Positions 18,198 to 28,261 of a DNA stretch of 64,000 nt are shown here, piece by piece (positions within the stretch are counted from its first letter, which is position 1; each line of letters opens with the position of its first letter). The DNA is from Alphaproteobacteria bacterium (GTDB taxonomy: Bacteria > Pseudomonadota > Alphaproteobacteria > Rhodobacterales > Rhodobacteraceae), in assembly GCA_030148665.1 (NCBI GenBank), contig JASBSZ010000026.1, positions 87,596 to 151,595 on the forward strand, given 5' to 3'. The translations under genes were made by a program, and so were the position numbers. The notes under the pieces are model-generated. The model did no database searches. It was given only the letters and a program-made list of their open reading frames with translations, and had not been told where the DNA came from.

Positions 18198-18859
18198 TCC
18201 CCGGTTGCGACCAGAATCCAGTTCGGATCATTGCTGCCCATGACGCGGGCAAAGGTCCATATGTCTTTCTGGCGCTTGATCTGTTTGGGGTCGCCCTCGA
18301 CGATTTCGCCCGCCGTGTTGCGCACGACCGAGGTCAGTTCGGCACTGATGCGAACGGTGATCTCGCCCTCGCGAGTGGCCTCGTTGAAATCGGCGTCCTC
18401 CAGCGTGAGGTCGCGAATTCCGATAAAGTTGGCGTCGATCCGCAGGCCCTCGGCCTCGCGCGTGTCGATCGCCTGGGAAAAGCTGTCGAAAACCTCGTCC
18501 GAAAGATAGGGCCGCAGGGTTTCCTTGTCGCCGTTCTCAAAGGCCATGAGCAGCATCTCATAGGCCGCGCGGGCGCCGTTCATGAAATTGTCGACCGTGA
18601 AATCCGCATCGACCTTTTTCATGGCCGCCAGTGCCTTTCCGGCCTTGCCGTTGATATCCGTGTAGTCGGCGATGTCCTGATCTATGCCGCCCTCGATCAC
18701 CTCGAATTCGCGACGCGGCCGGTCGGGTGCGGGGGCAGGTGGCGTCGGTGCCGGCGGCTTTTCAAAGCCATCCCTGGTGCCCAGAACGTTCTTGAGACGC
18801 AGGATCAGAAAAATTGCAATCCCGGCAAGCACGATCAGCTGGATGACGGCGGAACTCAT
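18194..18859 (-). CDS. Tim44-domain membrane-anchored protein
   Basis: 221 residues. An N-terminal membrane anchor (residues 5-22, VIQLIVLAGIAIFLILRL) is followed by a Pro-rich linker and a Tim44/MRPL45-type C-terminal domain (about 70-220). The family includes TimA of alphaproteobacteria, related to the mitochondrial import motor component. Placement opposite fxsA and secB is common in this group and hints at an envelope or protein-export role, which is inference. Confidence 0.88.
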   Translation of the reverse strand: MSSAVIQLIVLAGIAIFLILRLKNVLGTRDGFEKPPAPTPPAPAPDRPRREFEVIEGGIDQDIADYTDINGKAGKALAAMKKVDADFTVDNFMNGARAAYEMLLMAFENGDKETLRPYLSDEVFDSFSQAIDTREAEGLRIDANFIGIRDLTLEDADFNEATREGEITVRISAELTSVVRNTAGEIVEGDPKQIKRQKDIWTFARVMGSNDPNWILVATGE

Positions 18860-18911
18860 GTAGGGGTATCTCCCGAAATTCTCGGCCGGACGTGGTATCC
18901 GGGTTCTTCAG

Positions 18912-18939
18912 CACATATGTATGTTACACCCGTGGTCAA
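18912..18939 (-). promoter_or_regulatory. candidate promoter of the Tim44-mltA-smr operon
   Basis: On the minus strand TTGACC (18934-18939) and TATGTG (18912-18917) are 16 bp apart, in the divergent region between the Tim44-like gene and fxsA. Confidence 0.4.
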
Positions 18940-18981
18940 GTCCACCACGCAGCATTGCCTGAACAAGCAAGGAAAACCGGA

Positions 18982-19470
18982 ATGTGGCTGTTCCTGATCT
19001 TCGTCGCCGTACCCATCATCGAAATCGCCCTTTTCATCGAGGTCGGCGGGGCCATCGGCCTGGGCCCGACACTGGCCATCGTCGTCCTGACGGCAATCGC
19101 GGGAACCTGGCTCATGCGGCGGCAGGGCCTCATGACCCTTGAGCGATTGCAACAATCGCTGGCCGAGGGGCGAAACCCGGCCGACCCGATGGCCCAGGGC
19201 GCCATGATTCTGGTTGCCGGGGTGCTGCTGCTGACACCCGGTTTCTTTACCGACACGATCGGGTTTCTTCTGCTGTTGCCGCCGGTGCGTGTTGCCTTGA
19301 TTCGCTGGATCACGGCGCGATTGATGGCCAGCGATTCCGTTCACTTTTCCGCCAGCACCACGACACACGGGCGCGACGGCAGCGGCCCGGATACCATCGA
19401 GACCGATTACGTGATTCTCGACGACGATGACGAGCGCCCGCACAAGCCGTCTGGCTGGACAAAACATTAG
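18982..19470 (+). CDS. fxsA: FxsA family membrane protein
   Basis: 162 residues. The family signature FVAVPIIEIALFIEVGGAIG lies in the first membrane segment, followed by TWLMRRQGLMTL and a second hydrophobic pair, LVAGVLLLTPGFFTDTIGFLLLLPPVR. The acidic soluble tail (ETDYVILDDDDE) is typical. FxsA is a cytoplasmic membrane protein whose overproduction relieves F-plasmid exclusion of phage T7 in E. coli; its normal role is unknown. The ATG follows GGAAAACCGG, a modest ribosome site. Confidence 0.92.
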   Translation: MWLFLIFVAVPIIEIALFIEVGGAIGLGPTLAIVVLTAIAGTWLMRRQGLMTLERLQQSLAEGRNPADPMAQGAMILVAGVLLLTPGFFTDTIGFLLLLPPVRVALIRWITARLMASDSVHFSASTTTHGRDGSGPDTIETDYVILDDDDERPHKPSGWTKH

Positions 19471-19537
19471 ATTGTCGTCAATCCGGTGACCTGCTAGTCA
19501 TGGCCGCGGAAAACACCAATTTCGCAGGAGCATTTTC

Positions 19538-20026
19538 ATGGCCGAAGAAAACAACGCCCAGCAACCCCAGCCGCCGCGCCTGCAGGTGCTGGCCCAGTTC
19601 ATTCGCGACATGTCGTTCGAGAATGTCGCGGCCCAGAAGGGCGTTCAGGGCGAGGGCCAGCCGGACGTGCAGGTTCAGGTCAACCTCGACGCCCGCCGCC
19701 GCGAGGCCGACGGAAATTACGAGGTCGTGCTGAAACTGAACATCGAATCCCGGATCAAGGATTCCGAGACCGTGGTCTTTATTTTCGAGGTCGAATATGC
19801 GGGGATCTTCCACATCGAGAACGTGCCCGAAGATCAGCTTCATCCATTCCTTCTGATCGAATGTCCGCGCATGATCTTTCCCTATGTGCGCCGGATCGTC
19901 GGCGACGTCACCCGCGACGGTGGCTATCCGCCGCTGAACCTGGAAAACATCGATTTCCTTTCGCTGTACCAGCAGGAAATCCAGCGGCGTGCCGAAGCCG
20001 AGAAATCGGGTCAGCCCATCGCCTGA
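19538..20026 (+). CDS. secB: protein-export chaperone SecB
   Basis: 162 residues with the conserved core LAQFIRDMSFENVAAQKGVQ, the FIFEVEYAGIFHIENVPEDQL segment and the SecA-contact region PRMIFPYVRRIVGDVTRDGGYPPL. SecB holds preproteins unfolded and delivers them to SecA. A GCAGGAGC Shine-Dalgarno precedes the ATG. It converges with dnaQ across a 10-bp gap. Confidence 0.98.
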   Translation: MAEENNAQQPQPPRLQVLAQFIRDMSFENVAAQKGVQGEGQPDVQVQVNLDARRREADGNYEVVLKLNIESRIKDSETVVFIFEVEYAGIFHIENVPEDQLHPFLLIECPRMIFPYVRRIVGDVTRDGGYPPLNLENIDFLSLYQQEIQRRAEAEKSGQPIA

Positions 20027-20036
20027 CGACAACCCG

Positions 20037-20729
20037 TCAGTCAGCGCCGCGCAGCCAAAGCGCGTCCTCTCCCAGCGTTGCGACGAACTCGGCATGGCGG
20101 CGGCGTTCGTCGTCGCTCAGCCGGGGGGGCAGCTTGCGCGGGCGCGGGCCGGGTTTCCAGCTGTTTTCAACGCCCCTTTCGCCCTGGTCGCCCCCGGTCA
20201 TCAGGCCAAAGCCCGGCTGCCGTCCGCCCATGAGTTCCAGGTAAACCCCGGCCAGCAGCTCGGCATCCAGCAGCGCGCCATGCAGATCGCGGGCCGAATT
20301 GTCTACTGCAAAGCGCCGACAAAGCGCATCCAGCGTGTTCTGGGCCCCCGGAAACCGCCGACGTGCGATTTCGAGCGTGTCGATTGTCCGCGACATGGGC
20401 AGCGGTTCGCGCCCGATCCGGCCCAGCTCGGCGTTGATGAAACGCATGTCGAAGGCGGCGTTGTGAATGACAAGGGCAGCATCGCCGACAAAGGCCAGAA
20501 AATCGTCAACGATATGGGCAAACAGGGGTTTGTCCGACAGGAATTCGTCGCTCAGCCCGTGAACGGCCTGGGCCTCGGCGGGCATCGCGCGTTCGGGGTT
20601 GATATATTGGTGATAGACCTGTCCCGTCGCCACATGGTTGATCATTTCGACCGCGCCAATCTCGACGATGCGGTCGCCCTGTTCCGGGTTCAGACCCGTC
20701 GTTTCGGTATCCAGCGCGATTTCACGCAT
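20037..20729 (-). CDS. dnaQ: DNA polymerase III epsilon subunit (proofreading exonuclease)
   Basis: 230 residues. Exo I is LDTETTGL (Asp7, Glu9), Exo II is [13 protein letters not shown], and Exo III epsilon is the [14 protein letters not shown] segment with the catalytic His and Asp. It removes misinserted nucleotides for the replicase. The C-terminal tail after residue 180 should bind the alpha subunit. It is last in the maf-aroE-coaE-dnaQ run and overlaps coaE by 8 bp. Confidence 0.97.
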   Translation of the reverse strand: MREIALDTETTGLNPEQGDRIVEIGAVEMINHVATGQVYHQYINPERAMPAEAQAVHGLSDEFLSDKPLFAHIVDDFLAFVGDAALVIHNAAFDMRFINAELGRIGREPLPMSRTIDTLEIARRRFPGAQNTLDALCRRFAVDNSARDLHGALLDAELLAGVYLELMGGRQPGFGLMTGGDQGERGVENSWKPGPRPRKLPPRLSDDERRRHAEFVATLGEDALWLRGAD

Positions 20730-21336
20730 TTTCCGCTATCCTTTTCCTGAGATCCGCGATCACGCGCGCGACCTCGGCCCTGGCCCATTCGGGGGTCCGC
20801 GTTTCTATCACATAATCGGCGCGCGCACGTTTTTCCGAATCCGGCATCTGTTTGGCCAGGATGCGGTCCAGATGTGCCTGGTCCATCCCCGGCCGCTCCA
20901 GAACGCGGGCGCGCTGAACATCCGGCGGTGCGGTCACGACCAGGGTCGCGTCAACCGCGCGGTCGCCACCGGTTTCAAACAGCAATGGCACGTCCACGAC
21001 CACGATGTCGTGGCCTTCACGTCCGGCCCTGTCGATGAAATCGGCCCGGTCCCGTGCGACCAGAGGATGGACGATGGATTCGATGCGGCCGAGCGCGCTG
21101 TCATCCCGGGCAATCCATTCCCGCAGGCGGGCACGATCCAGCCCCTGCGGGCCAACCGCCTGCGGGCATATTTCCCCGACAGGCCCGACTGCGGCGCCGT
21201 CAGGCCCATAAAGGCGATGCACCGCGGCGTCGGCGTCCCAGACGGGTATGCCCGCCTCACGGAAAAAACCGGCGGTCGTGGATTTTCCCATCCCGATCGA
21301 GCCGGTGAGACCCAGAACAAGGGGGCGTCGGCTCAT
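20722..21336 (-). CDS. coaE: dephospho-CoA kinase
   Basis: 204 residues with the P-loop [12 protein letters not shown] at residues 9-20, the conserved [10 protein letters not shown] and a LLFETG segment. It performs the last step of coenzyme A synthesis, phosphorylating the 3'-hydroxyl of dephospho-CoA. It overlaps aroE by 4 bp and dnaQ by 8 bp. Confidence 0.97.
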   Translation of the reverse strand: MSRRPLVLGLTGSIGMGKSTTAGFFREAGIPVWDADAAVHRLYGPDGAAVGPVGEICPQAVGPQGLDRARLREWIARDDSALGRIESIVHPLVARDRADFIDRAGREGHDIVVVDVPLLFETGGDRAVDATLVVTAPPDVQRARVLERPGMDQAHLDRILAKQMPDSEKRARADYVIETRTPEWARAEVARVIADLRKRIAENA

Positions 21337-22169
21337 TTCCCGAGAACCTCGTCACGCAGCGCATCATCGACCTCGGGGCGTATGCCGAACCAGCTTTCAA
21401 AGCCCGGCACGGCCTGGTGCAGCAACATGCCAAGCCCGTCCACCGTCTGACAGCCGCGTTTTTCCGCCTCGATCAACAGCGGGGTTTGCAGGGGCGTATA
21501 GACGATGTCGGTCACCAGCGCGCCTCGCGGCAGATGGTCCAGCGGAATGTTCAGGGGCGGTTCCCCCTCCATGCCCAGAGAGGTCGTATTCACCAGCGTT
21601 CCGATTCCTGCCATGGCGGCGGGCGCATGCGTCCAGTCAACCACCGTGATGCGCGCACCGAAATGTTCGGCCAGCATCTCGGCCCGGCTGCGGGTGCGGT
21701 TGACCAGCAGGATTTCCGGTGCGCCTTCGCCCAGCAGGGCCGAAATGATCGCCCGCGAGGCCCCCCCGGCCCCGATTACCATGGCTGGCGCAACTCGGGC
21801 GCTCCATTCGGGGGCTTTCTGGCGGATATTGGCGACAAACCCGTATCCATCGGTATTGTCGGCCTGTATCCGCCCATCCTTGCGAAAGGTCAGGGTGTTC
21901 GCGGCCCCGATCAGGGCAGCCTCGTCGGTTATGACATCGGCAAAGGCCAGTGCGGTTTCCTTGAACGGCAGGGTGATGTTGACACCCCTGAATCCCAGGC
22001 GGACCAGCGCGTCGATTCCCTTGGCAAAGTGATCGCGTGACAGGCCGATGGGGATATAATAGCCCGGTATCTGGTATTTCCGCAGCCAGTAACCATGAAC
22101 CCTGGGCGAAAGACTGTGCGCGATAGGCGAACCGATGACGGCTGCCAGCGGAATGGATCCCGTTGTCAT
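21333..22169 (-). CDS. aroE: shikimate dehydrogenase
   Basis: 278 residues. The shikimate-binding motif SPIAHSLSPRVHG, the catalytic-Lys motif GVNITLPFKE, the NADP-binding VIGAGGASRA and the basic-patch strand VNRTRSRAEML are all present. It reduces 3-dehydroshikimate to shikimate in the chorismate pathway. It overlaps maf by 4 bp. Confidence 0.97.
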   Translation of the reverse strand: MTTGSIPLAAVIGSPIAHSLSPRVHGYWLRKYQIPGYYIPIGLSRDHFAKGIDALVRLGFRGVNITLPFKETALAFADVITDEAALIGAANTLTFRKDGRIQADNTDGYGFVANIRQKAPEWSARVAPAMVIGAGGASRAIISALLGEGAPEILLVNRTRSRAEMLAEHFGARITVVDWTHAPAAMAGIGTLVNTTSLGMEGEPPLNIPLDHLPRGALVTDIVYTPLQTPLLIEAEKRGCQTVDGLGMLLHQAVPGFESWFGIRPEVDDALRDEVLGK

Positions 22170-22765
22170 TTTTCAATATGCCCCGCTTGCGTCAGGTATC
22201 CGAGAACGTCGATCAGCGGCATACCCAGAACAGTGAAATAATCGCCTTCGACAGACGAAAATAGCCTGACGCCATAACCTTCCAGTTGATAACAACCAAC
22301 CGTTGTCAGGATACTCCTTTCCACGCGGGCGAGGTAGTCGTCAAGAAAGCTGTCCGAGAAATCCCGCATGACAAGGCGTGCTGTCCCCACATGGCGCCAG
22401 ACGGCACGCCCTTCGCGGGCGATCACCGCAGCCGAGTGCAGGAAATGTTCACGACCCCGCAGGCGCTGCAATTGTGCACGCGCCTCGGACAGGTCGGCCG
22501 GCTTGGCCAGCACTTCGCCCCCGTGTTCCAGCACCTGATCGGACCCGATCACCACCGCCGCCGGATAACGGCCCGATACCTGCCGGGCCTTGGCGTCGGC
22601 CAGCGCATCGGCAATATCGCGCGGGCTGGTTCCCTGCGACGACAACGCCGCCCGGTGTGCTGCCTCGTCGATACGTGCGGGCACCATGCGAAAGGCTACT
22701 TGCGCATTTTCAAGCATCTGCCGGCGGGCAGATGACGACGACGCCAGGATGAGAGGTTCAGACAT
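22166..22765 (-). CDS. Maf family nucleotide pyrophosphatase
   Basis: 199 residues. The Maf signature is LILASSSSARRQML at the N-terminus, with VIGSDQVLEHGGEVLAKP carrying the catalytic aspartate and YQLEGYGVRLFSSVEGDYFTVLGMPL near the end. Maf proteins hydrolyse canonical or modified nucleoside triphosphates; the YceF-like subgroup prefers m7GTP. It is the first gene of the minus-strand block that runs away from the proposed origin. Confidence 0.93.
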   Translation of the reverse strand: MSEPLILASSSSARRQMLENAQVAFRMVPARIDEAAHRAALSSQGTSPRDIADALADAKARQVSGRYPAAVVIGSDQVLEHGGEVLAKPADLSEARAQLQRLRGREHFLHSAAVIAREGRAVWRHVGTARLVMRDFSDSFLDDYLARVERSILTTVGCYQLEGYGVRLFSSVEGDYFTVLGMPLIDVLGYLTQAGHIEK

Positions 22766-23188
22766 CTGGACAACCCTGTGAACAAGTCTCGGATGAAATC
22801 TACGGAATCGGCGTTCCTTACGGGATTTGCACGAATTCGGTAATCCGTAAATGTTTCACCTCGCAATTTTCCACAAGGGACAATTTCATACCGCGCTGTG
22901 AACAAACAGGCGATGATTTGTCAGACCTGTACCAATCGGCATCCATTCACAATTTTTTCCACAGCTTCGGTCATATCAACACACTGATAATAAACGGTAA
23001 TTTATATTTTTTCAGTTTGCGGAACATGTTTGTGAACATTGATCTGCCATTTGCCCCGGGCATGTCTGTCTGTGGACAATCTCTTGATCCCCGATTTTAC
23101 ACTGTCTCTTAAACAACCACTACTTTCTCTTTTCATTCTTTTATATTACGAAGCCCGACAAACCAGCTCGGGAAAAGTCGGATCGATC
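22766..23188. other. probable chromosomal replication origin (oriC)
   Basis: A gene-free stretch between divergent maf and hemJ. Six 9-mers resemble the DnaA box TTATCCACA: TTTTCCACA at 22867 and 22955 on the plus strand; and on the minus strand TGTGAACAA at 22777 and 22897, TGTGAACAT at 23031 and TGTGGACAA at 23071 (as written on plus). None is the perfect consensus. An AT-rich segment (22986-23015, 6 of 30 bases G or C) could be the unwinding element, and a second AT-rich run spans 23095-23150. rho, mnmE, mnmG, rsmG, parA and parB lie immediately to the right, the usual alphaproteobacterial origin neighbourhood. Confidence 0.78.
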
Positions 23189-23641
23189 ATGTGGGATTTT
23201 CTTGCCAGCGCCTATCCGTGGATCAAGGCGTTGCATATCATTTCCGTCATCACCTGGATGGCCGGAATGTTCTATCTGCCGCGTCTTTTCGTGTATCACG
23301 TCGAATCCGCCGGCCAGCAGGGCGAGATGGCAGAAATCTTTCAGGTGATGGAACGCAAGCTGCTGCGCATCATCATCAACCCGGCATCGATTGCGACATG
23401 GACATTCGGCCTGTTGCTGGTCCTGACACCGGGCATTGTTGACTGGTCCCAGGGATGGCCTTGGGTCAAGGCGGTGATGGTGCTGATCATGACATGGTTC
23501 CATCACTGGCTGGGCAGACGGCGCAAGGAACTGATGAACGGTACCTGCACGATCACCGGGCGAACCTTTCGCCTGATGAACGAGGTTCCGACCATCCTGA
23601 TGATCGTCATCGTTTTCATGGTGGTGACCAAGCCGTTCTAG
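23189..23641 (+). CDS. hemJ: protoporphyrinogen oxidase HemJ
   Basis: 150 residues and four hydrophobic segments. The family core IKALHIISVITWMAGMFYLPRL contains His16, and Lys94 lies in WVKAVMVLIMTWFHHWL; both are the conserved residues reported as important in HemJ. It oxidises protoporphyrinogen IX to protoporphyrin IX in the membrane for heme and bacteriochlorophyll precursors. The ATG was chosen because upstream in-frame codons lie in the origin region and encode nothing family-like. Confidence 0.95.
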   Translation: MWDFLASAYPWIKALHIISVITWMAGMFYLPRLFVYHVESAGQQGEMAEIFQVMERKLLRIIINPASIATWTFGLLLVLTPGIVDWSQGWPWVKAVMVLIMTWFHHWLGRRRKELMNGTCTITGRTFRLMNEVPTILMIVIVFMVVTKPF

Positions 23642-23783
23642 GCCCGTAAAGGGGCGTTTGACTCGGCGGGTCATGTCGGTGTAGTTGTTGGCCAGTCCGG
23701 CCGTCCGGCCAGAATGACGCTTCCATATATGATCAGCCACAGGCCGTCGGGTCGCTTACCCGTTGGCGAACGCGGAAATTCCC

Positions 23784-25055
23784 ATGACCCAGGAAAAGGT
23801 GTTCCTTTCGGAACTGAAAAAGAAAAGCCCGGCAGATCTGCTGAAGATGGCCGAAGAGCTGGAAATCGAAAACGCATCGTCAATGCGCAAGGGGAACATG
23901 CTGTTCGGCATCCTCAAGGCGCTGGCCGAGGAAGAGGTCGAAATCTCGGGCGATGGCGTGCTTGAGGTCATGCAGGACGGGTTCGGTTTTCTCAGATCGC
24001 CGGAATCGAACTATCTGCCGGGGCCGGAAGATATCTATGTCAGCCCGGAACAGATCAGGAAGTTTTCGCTGCGCACTGGCGACACGATCGAGGGGGTCAT
24101 ACGGGCGCCGCGTGAAAACGAACGCTATTTTGCGCTGGTCAAGGTATCGCAGATCAATTTCGAGGATCCCGAACAGGCCCGGCACAAGGTACATTTCGAT
24201 GATCTGACGCCGCTTTATCCCGACGAGCGGCTGAAAATGGAAATCGAGGGCACCAAGGTCAAGGACCAGACCGCCCGCGTGATCGACCTGGTCGCCCCTA
24301 TCGGCAAGGGCCAGCGGTCGTTGATCGTTGCGCCGCCGCGTACCGGCAAGACCGTCATCCTGCAGAATATCGCCCATTCTATCGCGGCCAACCACCCCGA
24401 GGTCTTTCTGATCGTTCTGCTGATCGACGAGCGGCCCGAGGAAGTCACCGACATGCAGCGCAACGTCAAGGGCGAGGTTGTCTCGTCCACCTTTGACGAG
24501 GCCGCATCACGGCATGTTGCGGTATCGGAAATGGTGATCGAAAAGGCCAAGCGCCTGGTCGAGCACAAGCGTGACGTCGTGATCCTGCTGGATTCGATCA
24601 CCCGTCTGGGCCGCGCCTACAATACCGTCGTGCCCAGCTCGGGCAAGGTGCTGACCGGGGGTGTCGATGCCAACGCCCTGCAACGCCCGAAACGGTTTTT
24701 CGGCGCCGCCCGCAACATCGAAGAGGGCGGCTCGCTCACCATCATCGCAACCGCGTTGATCGAGACCGGCAGCCGCATGGACGAGGTCATATTCGAGGAA
24801 TTCAAGGGCACCGGCAACAGCGAGCTGGTTCTTGACCGCAAGGTAGCGGACAAGCGCGTGTTCCCGGCAATCGACATACTCAAATCCGGAACGCGCAAGG
24901 AAGAGCTGCTGGTGGACAAGGGCGATCTGACGAAAACCTACGTCCTGCGCCGCATCCTGAACCCGATGGGTACGACGGACGCAATCGAATTCCTGCTGAG
25001 CAAGTTGAAACAGACCAAGAGCAACGCGGAATTCTTTGATTCAATGAACACCTGA
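23784..25055 (+). CDS. rho: transcription termination factor Rho
   Basis: 423 residues. The N-terminal helical domain ([20 protein letters not shown]) is followed by the RNA-binding cold-shock domain with [21 protein letters not shown], then the RecA-type ATPase with Walker A APPRTGKT and Walker [16 protein letters not shown]. Rho is a hexameric RNA helicase that ends transcripts. The internal ATG was preferred to an upstream TTG because it matches the usual Rho N-terminus. The 142-bp leader after hemJ holds a small GGCCGTCCGGCC dyad without a T run. Confidence 0.97.
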   Translation: MTQEKVFLSELKKKSPADLLKMAEELEIENASSMRKGNMLFGILKALAEEEVEISGDGVLEVMQDGFGFLRSPESNYLPGPEDIYVSPEQIRKFSLRTGDTIEGVIRAPRENERYFALVKVSQINFEDPEQARHKVHFDDLTPLYPDERLKMEIEGTKVKDQTARVIDLVAPIGKGQRSLIVAPPRTGKTVILQNIAHSIAANHPEVFLIVLLIDERPEEVTDMQRNVKGEVVSSTFDEAASRHVAVSEMVIEKAKRLVEHKRDVVILLDSITRLGRAYNTVVPSSGKVLTGGVDANALQRPKRFFGAARNIEEGGSLTIIATALIETGSRMDEVIFEEFKGTGNSELVLDRKVADKRVFPAIDILKSGTRKEELLVDKGDLTKTYVLRRILNPMGTTDAIEFLLSKLKQTKSNAEFFDSMNT

Positions 25056-25084
25056 GCACGGCCAGGGCCGGGCAGGGGGTCGTC

Positions 25085-26380
25085 ATGGACACGATTTTTG
25101 CGCTTGCCACTGCCAGGGGCAAGGCCGGTCTGGCGGTCGTCAGGGTATCAGGGCCGCGTGCCTTGCAGGCGGGCGAGGCCATGGCCGGCACGTTGCCTGC
25201 CGCAAGGGGTATGGCGCTGAGGCGTTTGCGGGATGGCGAGGGCAACGTCCTGGATGATGCGCTGGTACTGCGGTTTGAACGGGGCGCCAGCTTTACCGGC
25301 GAGGACGTGGTCGAATTTCACCTTCATGGCAGTACCGCCGTGGTCAATGCGGTGCTTGACCGGCTTGCCGGAATGGCGGGTTTGCGGCAGGCCGAGGCGG
25401 GTGAGTTTACCCGCCGTGCGCTGGAAAACGGCTGTCTCGATCTCAGCCAGGTCGAGGGGCTGGCCGACCTGATCGAATCCGAAACCGAGGCGCAGCGAAA
25501 ACAGGCCTTGCGGGTGTTCGAGGGTGCATTGGGCAAGCTGGTCGATGGGTGGCGAAAGGATCTGATCCGGGCCGCCGCGCTGCTCGAGGCGACACTCGAT
25601 TTTGCCGACGAGGATGTCCCCGTCGATGTCGCGCCCGAGGTTCTGTCGCTGCTGTCGCGCGTGAGACAGGCCCTGAGGGCCGAGATCAATGGCAGCCATG
25701 TCGCCGAACGCCTGCGCGACGGTTTCGAGGTAGCCATCGTCGGCAAGCCGAACATCGGCAAATCCACCCTGCTGAACCGGCTGGCCGGGCGAGAGGCGGC
25801 GATAACCTCGTCGGTTGCAGGAACCACGCGCGATGTGATCGAGGTAAGGATGGATCTGCACGGCCTGCCGGTGACGTTGCTGGACACGGCCGGCCTGCGC
25901 GAGACGAACGACCCGGTCGAGGGATTGGGCGTGGCGCGGGCGCGCAAACGTGCCGAACAGGCTGACCTCAGGGTGTTTCTGGTCGACGACGACGGGGTTG
26001 CGCCGCTTGACGTCAGTTTTGCCGAAGGCGATCTCGTGGTATATGGAAAGGCAGATTTATATAATAATAACAATACGTTATCCGTATCCGGCTTAACGGG
26101 TGAAGGGATTGATAATCTGATCTCGAAGATATCGCAAACCCTCGAATCGCGGGTTGCCGAGGCCGCAACAGCAACGCGTTTGCGACACAGAAAGGCTATG
26201 GAAAAGGCGGCAACCCTTTTGGAATCGGCCGCGGTTCATGTAAGAAGGGGACCCGAGGTGACCGAACTTGCGGCCGAGGATCTGCGGCTGGCGACCCGGG
26301 CGCTGGATTCGCTGGTCGGGCGGGTTGACGTAGAGGATTTGCTGGATGAAATCTTTGCCAGTTTCTGCATTGGAAAATGA
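25085..26380 (+). CDS. mnmE: tRNA modification GTPase MnmE
   Basis: 431 residues. N-terminal tetrahydrofolate-binding domain (about 1-115), helical domain, and an inserted G domain with G1 GKPNIGKST (about 220-228) and DTAGLRET. The C-terminal CIGK carries the conserved Cys. With MnmG it installs carboxymethylaminomethyl at U34 of certain tRNAs. The segment from the G4 KADL to the G5 region is strikingly AT-rich (7 of 34 bases G or C at 26053-26086), encoding [10 protein letters not shown]. The gene ends 3 bp before mnmG. Confidence 0.97.
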   Translation: MDTIFALATARGKAGLAVVRVSGPRALQAGEAMAGTLPAARGMALRRLRDGEGNVLDDALVLRFERGASFTGEDVVEFHLHGSTAVVNAVLDRLAGMAGLRQAEAGEFTRRALENGCLDLSQVEGLADLIESETEAQRKQALRVFEGALGKLVDGWRKDLIRAAALLEATLDFADEDVPVDVAPEVLSLLSRVRQALRAEINGSHVAERLRDGFEVAIVGKPNIGKSTLLNRLAGREAAITSSVAGTTRDVIEVRMDLHGLPVTLLDTAGLRETNDPVEGLGVARARKRAEQADLRVFLVDDDGVAPLDVSFAEGDLVVYGKADLYNNNNTLSVSGLTGEGIDNLISKISQTLESRVAEAATATRLRHRKAMEKAATLLESAAVHVRRGPEVTELAAEDLRLATRALDSLVGRVDVEDLLDEIFASFCIGK

Positions 26381-26383
26381 GGA

Positions 26384-26401
26384 ATGTTTCACGTGAAACA
26401 T
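26384..26401. other. parS: parS centromere site 1
   Basis: ATGTTTCACGTGAAACAT, an 18-bp perfect palindrome containing the canonical ParB-binding 16-mer. It comprises the start codon and next five codons of mnmG. parA and parB lie 2.5-3.3 kb downstream. Confidence 0.93.
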
Positions 26402-28261
26402 GGGACGTTCGATGTCATCGTTATCGGAGGCGGCCACGCGGGCGCCGATGCAGCCCACGCGGCGGCGCGCCTGGGGGTGAGAACTGCGCTTGTCACGCAT
26501 GAATTCAGCAAGATTGGTGAAATGTCATGCAACCCGGCCATAGGCGGTTTGGGTAAAGGGCATCTGGTGCGTGAAATCGATGCGCTTGATGGCCTGATGG
26601 GGCGGGTGGCCGATCGGGCCGGCATCCAGTTCCGGCTGTTGAACCGGCGCAAGGGCCCCGCGGTGCAGGGTCCGCGGGCGCAGACGGATCGCGCGTTGTA
26701 CAAGGCCGCCATGCAGCAGGAGATCCGCGCAACGCCCGGATTGCAGGTGATCGAGGGAGAAGTCAGTGACCTGCTAATCAAGGCCGGGCGTGTACAGGGA
26801 ATCAGGCTTGCCGACGGCAGTGAAATTTCCTGTGGCCATGTGGTCCTGACCACGGGAACATTCCTGCGCGGCGTGATCCATATCGGCGATCAGCGGCAAC
26901 CGGGCGGCCGCATGGGCGACCGGCCGGCCATTCCTCTTGCTCGGCGGATCGAGGATCTTGGCCTGCCGCTGGGCCGGCTCAAGACAGGAACACCGCCTCG
27001 GCTCGACGGTCGAACCGTTAACTGGGATGTTCTCGATAAACAGCCCGGAGATGACGACCCGGTCATGTTTTCCTTTCTGTCCGCCGGGCCAACCGCGCGT
27101 CAGGTTTCGTGCGCGATTACCCACACCAACGAGACGACACATGGGATCATTCGGGAAAACCTGGAAAGATCAGCGATGTATGGGGGCCATATCTCGGGTG
27201 TGGGACCCCGATATTGCCCTTCGATCGAGGACAAGATCGTCCGGTTTTCAGAAAAACCCTCGCACCAGATCTTTCTCGAACCCGAGGGGCTGAACACGCA
27301 TATCGTCTATCCCAACGGTATTTCGACCTCCCTTCCGGTCGAGGTACAGCAACAATATGTTGCATCCATTCGCGGCCTTGAGAATACCGTGATCACCCAG
27401 CCAGGCTATGCCATTGAATATGACTATGTTGACCCGCGCGCGCTGCGCCCGACGCTCGAGGTCAGGGCCGTGAAAGGGTTGTATCTGGCCGGGCAGATCA
27501 ACGGCACCACCGGGTACGAGGAGGCAGCCGCACAGGGCCTGGTCGCCGGGCTGAACGCCGCGAGCGCGGCAAGGGGAGGTGACGAGATCGTCTTTGCCCG
27601 ATCCGAGGCATATATCGGTGTCATGATCGACGACCTCGTAACACGCGGGGTGGCCGAGCCCTACAGGATGTTTACCTCGCGCGCTGAATTCAGGCTGTCA
27701 TTGCGGGCGGATAACGCCGATCAGCGGCTGACCGCGCGTGGAATCGAAATTGGCTGCGTTTCGCAGCGTCGCGTGCGCGCCTTTTACGAAAAGATGGAAG
27801 CCCTTGAAAAAGCTAAGAATATCCTGATGGATGTAGGGATGACGCCATCGCAGGCCAGCAAGGTCGGGCTCAAGATCAATCAAGACGGGATAAGGAGAAA
27901 CGGATTCGATCTGTTGGCCTATCCCGATATCGATTGGGCGCGGCTGGGCGATATCTGGCCCGAGCTGAGACAGGTAGATCCCGATATTGCCGCGCAGGTC
28001 GAACGTGACGCGCTGTATTCAAACTATATCGAGCGGCAGGAAAGGGACGTCGCCGCGCTCCGGCGTGACGAGGCGCAAAAGATTCCCGAAGATTTCGACT
28101 ATGACACCCTGTCCGGCCTTTCCAAGGAGTTACGTAGCAAACTTGAACATGTACGACCGGCGAATCTGGCGCAGGCCGCACGGATCGACGGCATGACCCC
28201 GGCAGCACTGACATTGCTGCTGGGCCGAATCAGGCGCGATGGCGCCCGGAAATCGGCATGA
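26384..28261 (+). CDS. mnmG: tRNA uridine-5-carboxymethylaminomethyl modification enzyme MnmG
   Basis: 625 residues. The FAD-binding motif is [19 protein letters not shown] near the N-terminus, with the family signatures [22 protein letters not shown] and [16 protein letters not shown], and a C-terminal helical domain that contacts MnmE. The first six codons (MFHVKH) are encoded entirely by a parS palindrome, so this N-terminus has been shaped by the centromere site. The stop overlaps rsmG (ATGA). Confidence 0.98.
   Translation: MFHVKHGTFDVIVIGGGHAGADAAHAAARLGVRTALVTHEFSKIGEMSCNPAIGGLGKGHLVREIDALDGLMGRVADRAGIQFRLLNRRKGPAVQGPRAQTDRALYKAAMQQEIRATPGLQVIEGEVSDLLIKAGRVQGIRLADGSEISCGHVVLTTGTFLRGVIHIGDQRQPGGRMGDRPAIPLARRIEDLGLPLGRLKTGTPPRLDGRTVNWDVLDKQPGDDDPVMFSFLSAGPTARQVSCAITHTNETTHGIIRENLERSAMYGGHISGVGPRYCPSIEDKIVRFSEKPSHQIFLEPEGLNTHIVYPNGISTSLPVEVQQQYVASIRGLENTVITQPGYAIEYDYVDPRALRPTLEVRAVKGLYLAGQINGTTGYEEAAAQGLVAGLNAASAARGGDEIVFARSEAYIGVMIDDLVTRGVAEPYRMFTSRAEFRLSLRADNADQRLTARGIEIGCVSQRRVRAFYEKMEALEKAKNILMDVGMTPSQASKVGLKINQDGIRRNGFDLLAYPDIDWARLGDIWPELRQVDPDIAAQVERDALYSNYIERQERDVAALRRDEAQKIPEDFDYDTLSGLSKELRSKLEHVRPANLAQAARIDGMTPAALTLLLGRIRRDGARKSA

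Noticed and set aside
22850..22860. ATGTTTCACC as a further DnaA box or a half parS
   Set aside because: It matches neither the 9-mer DnaA pattern nor the parS palindrome beyond half its length.
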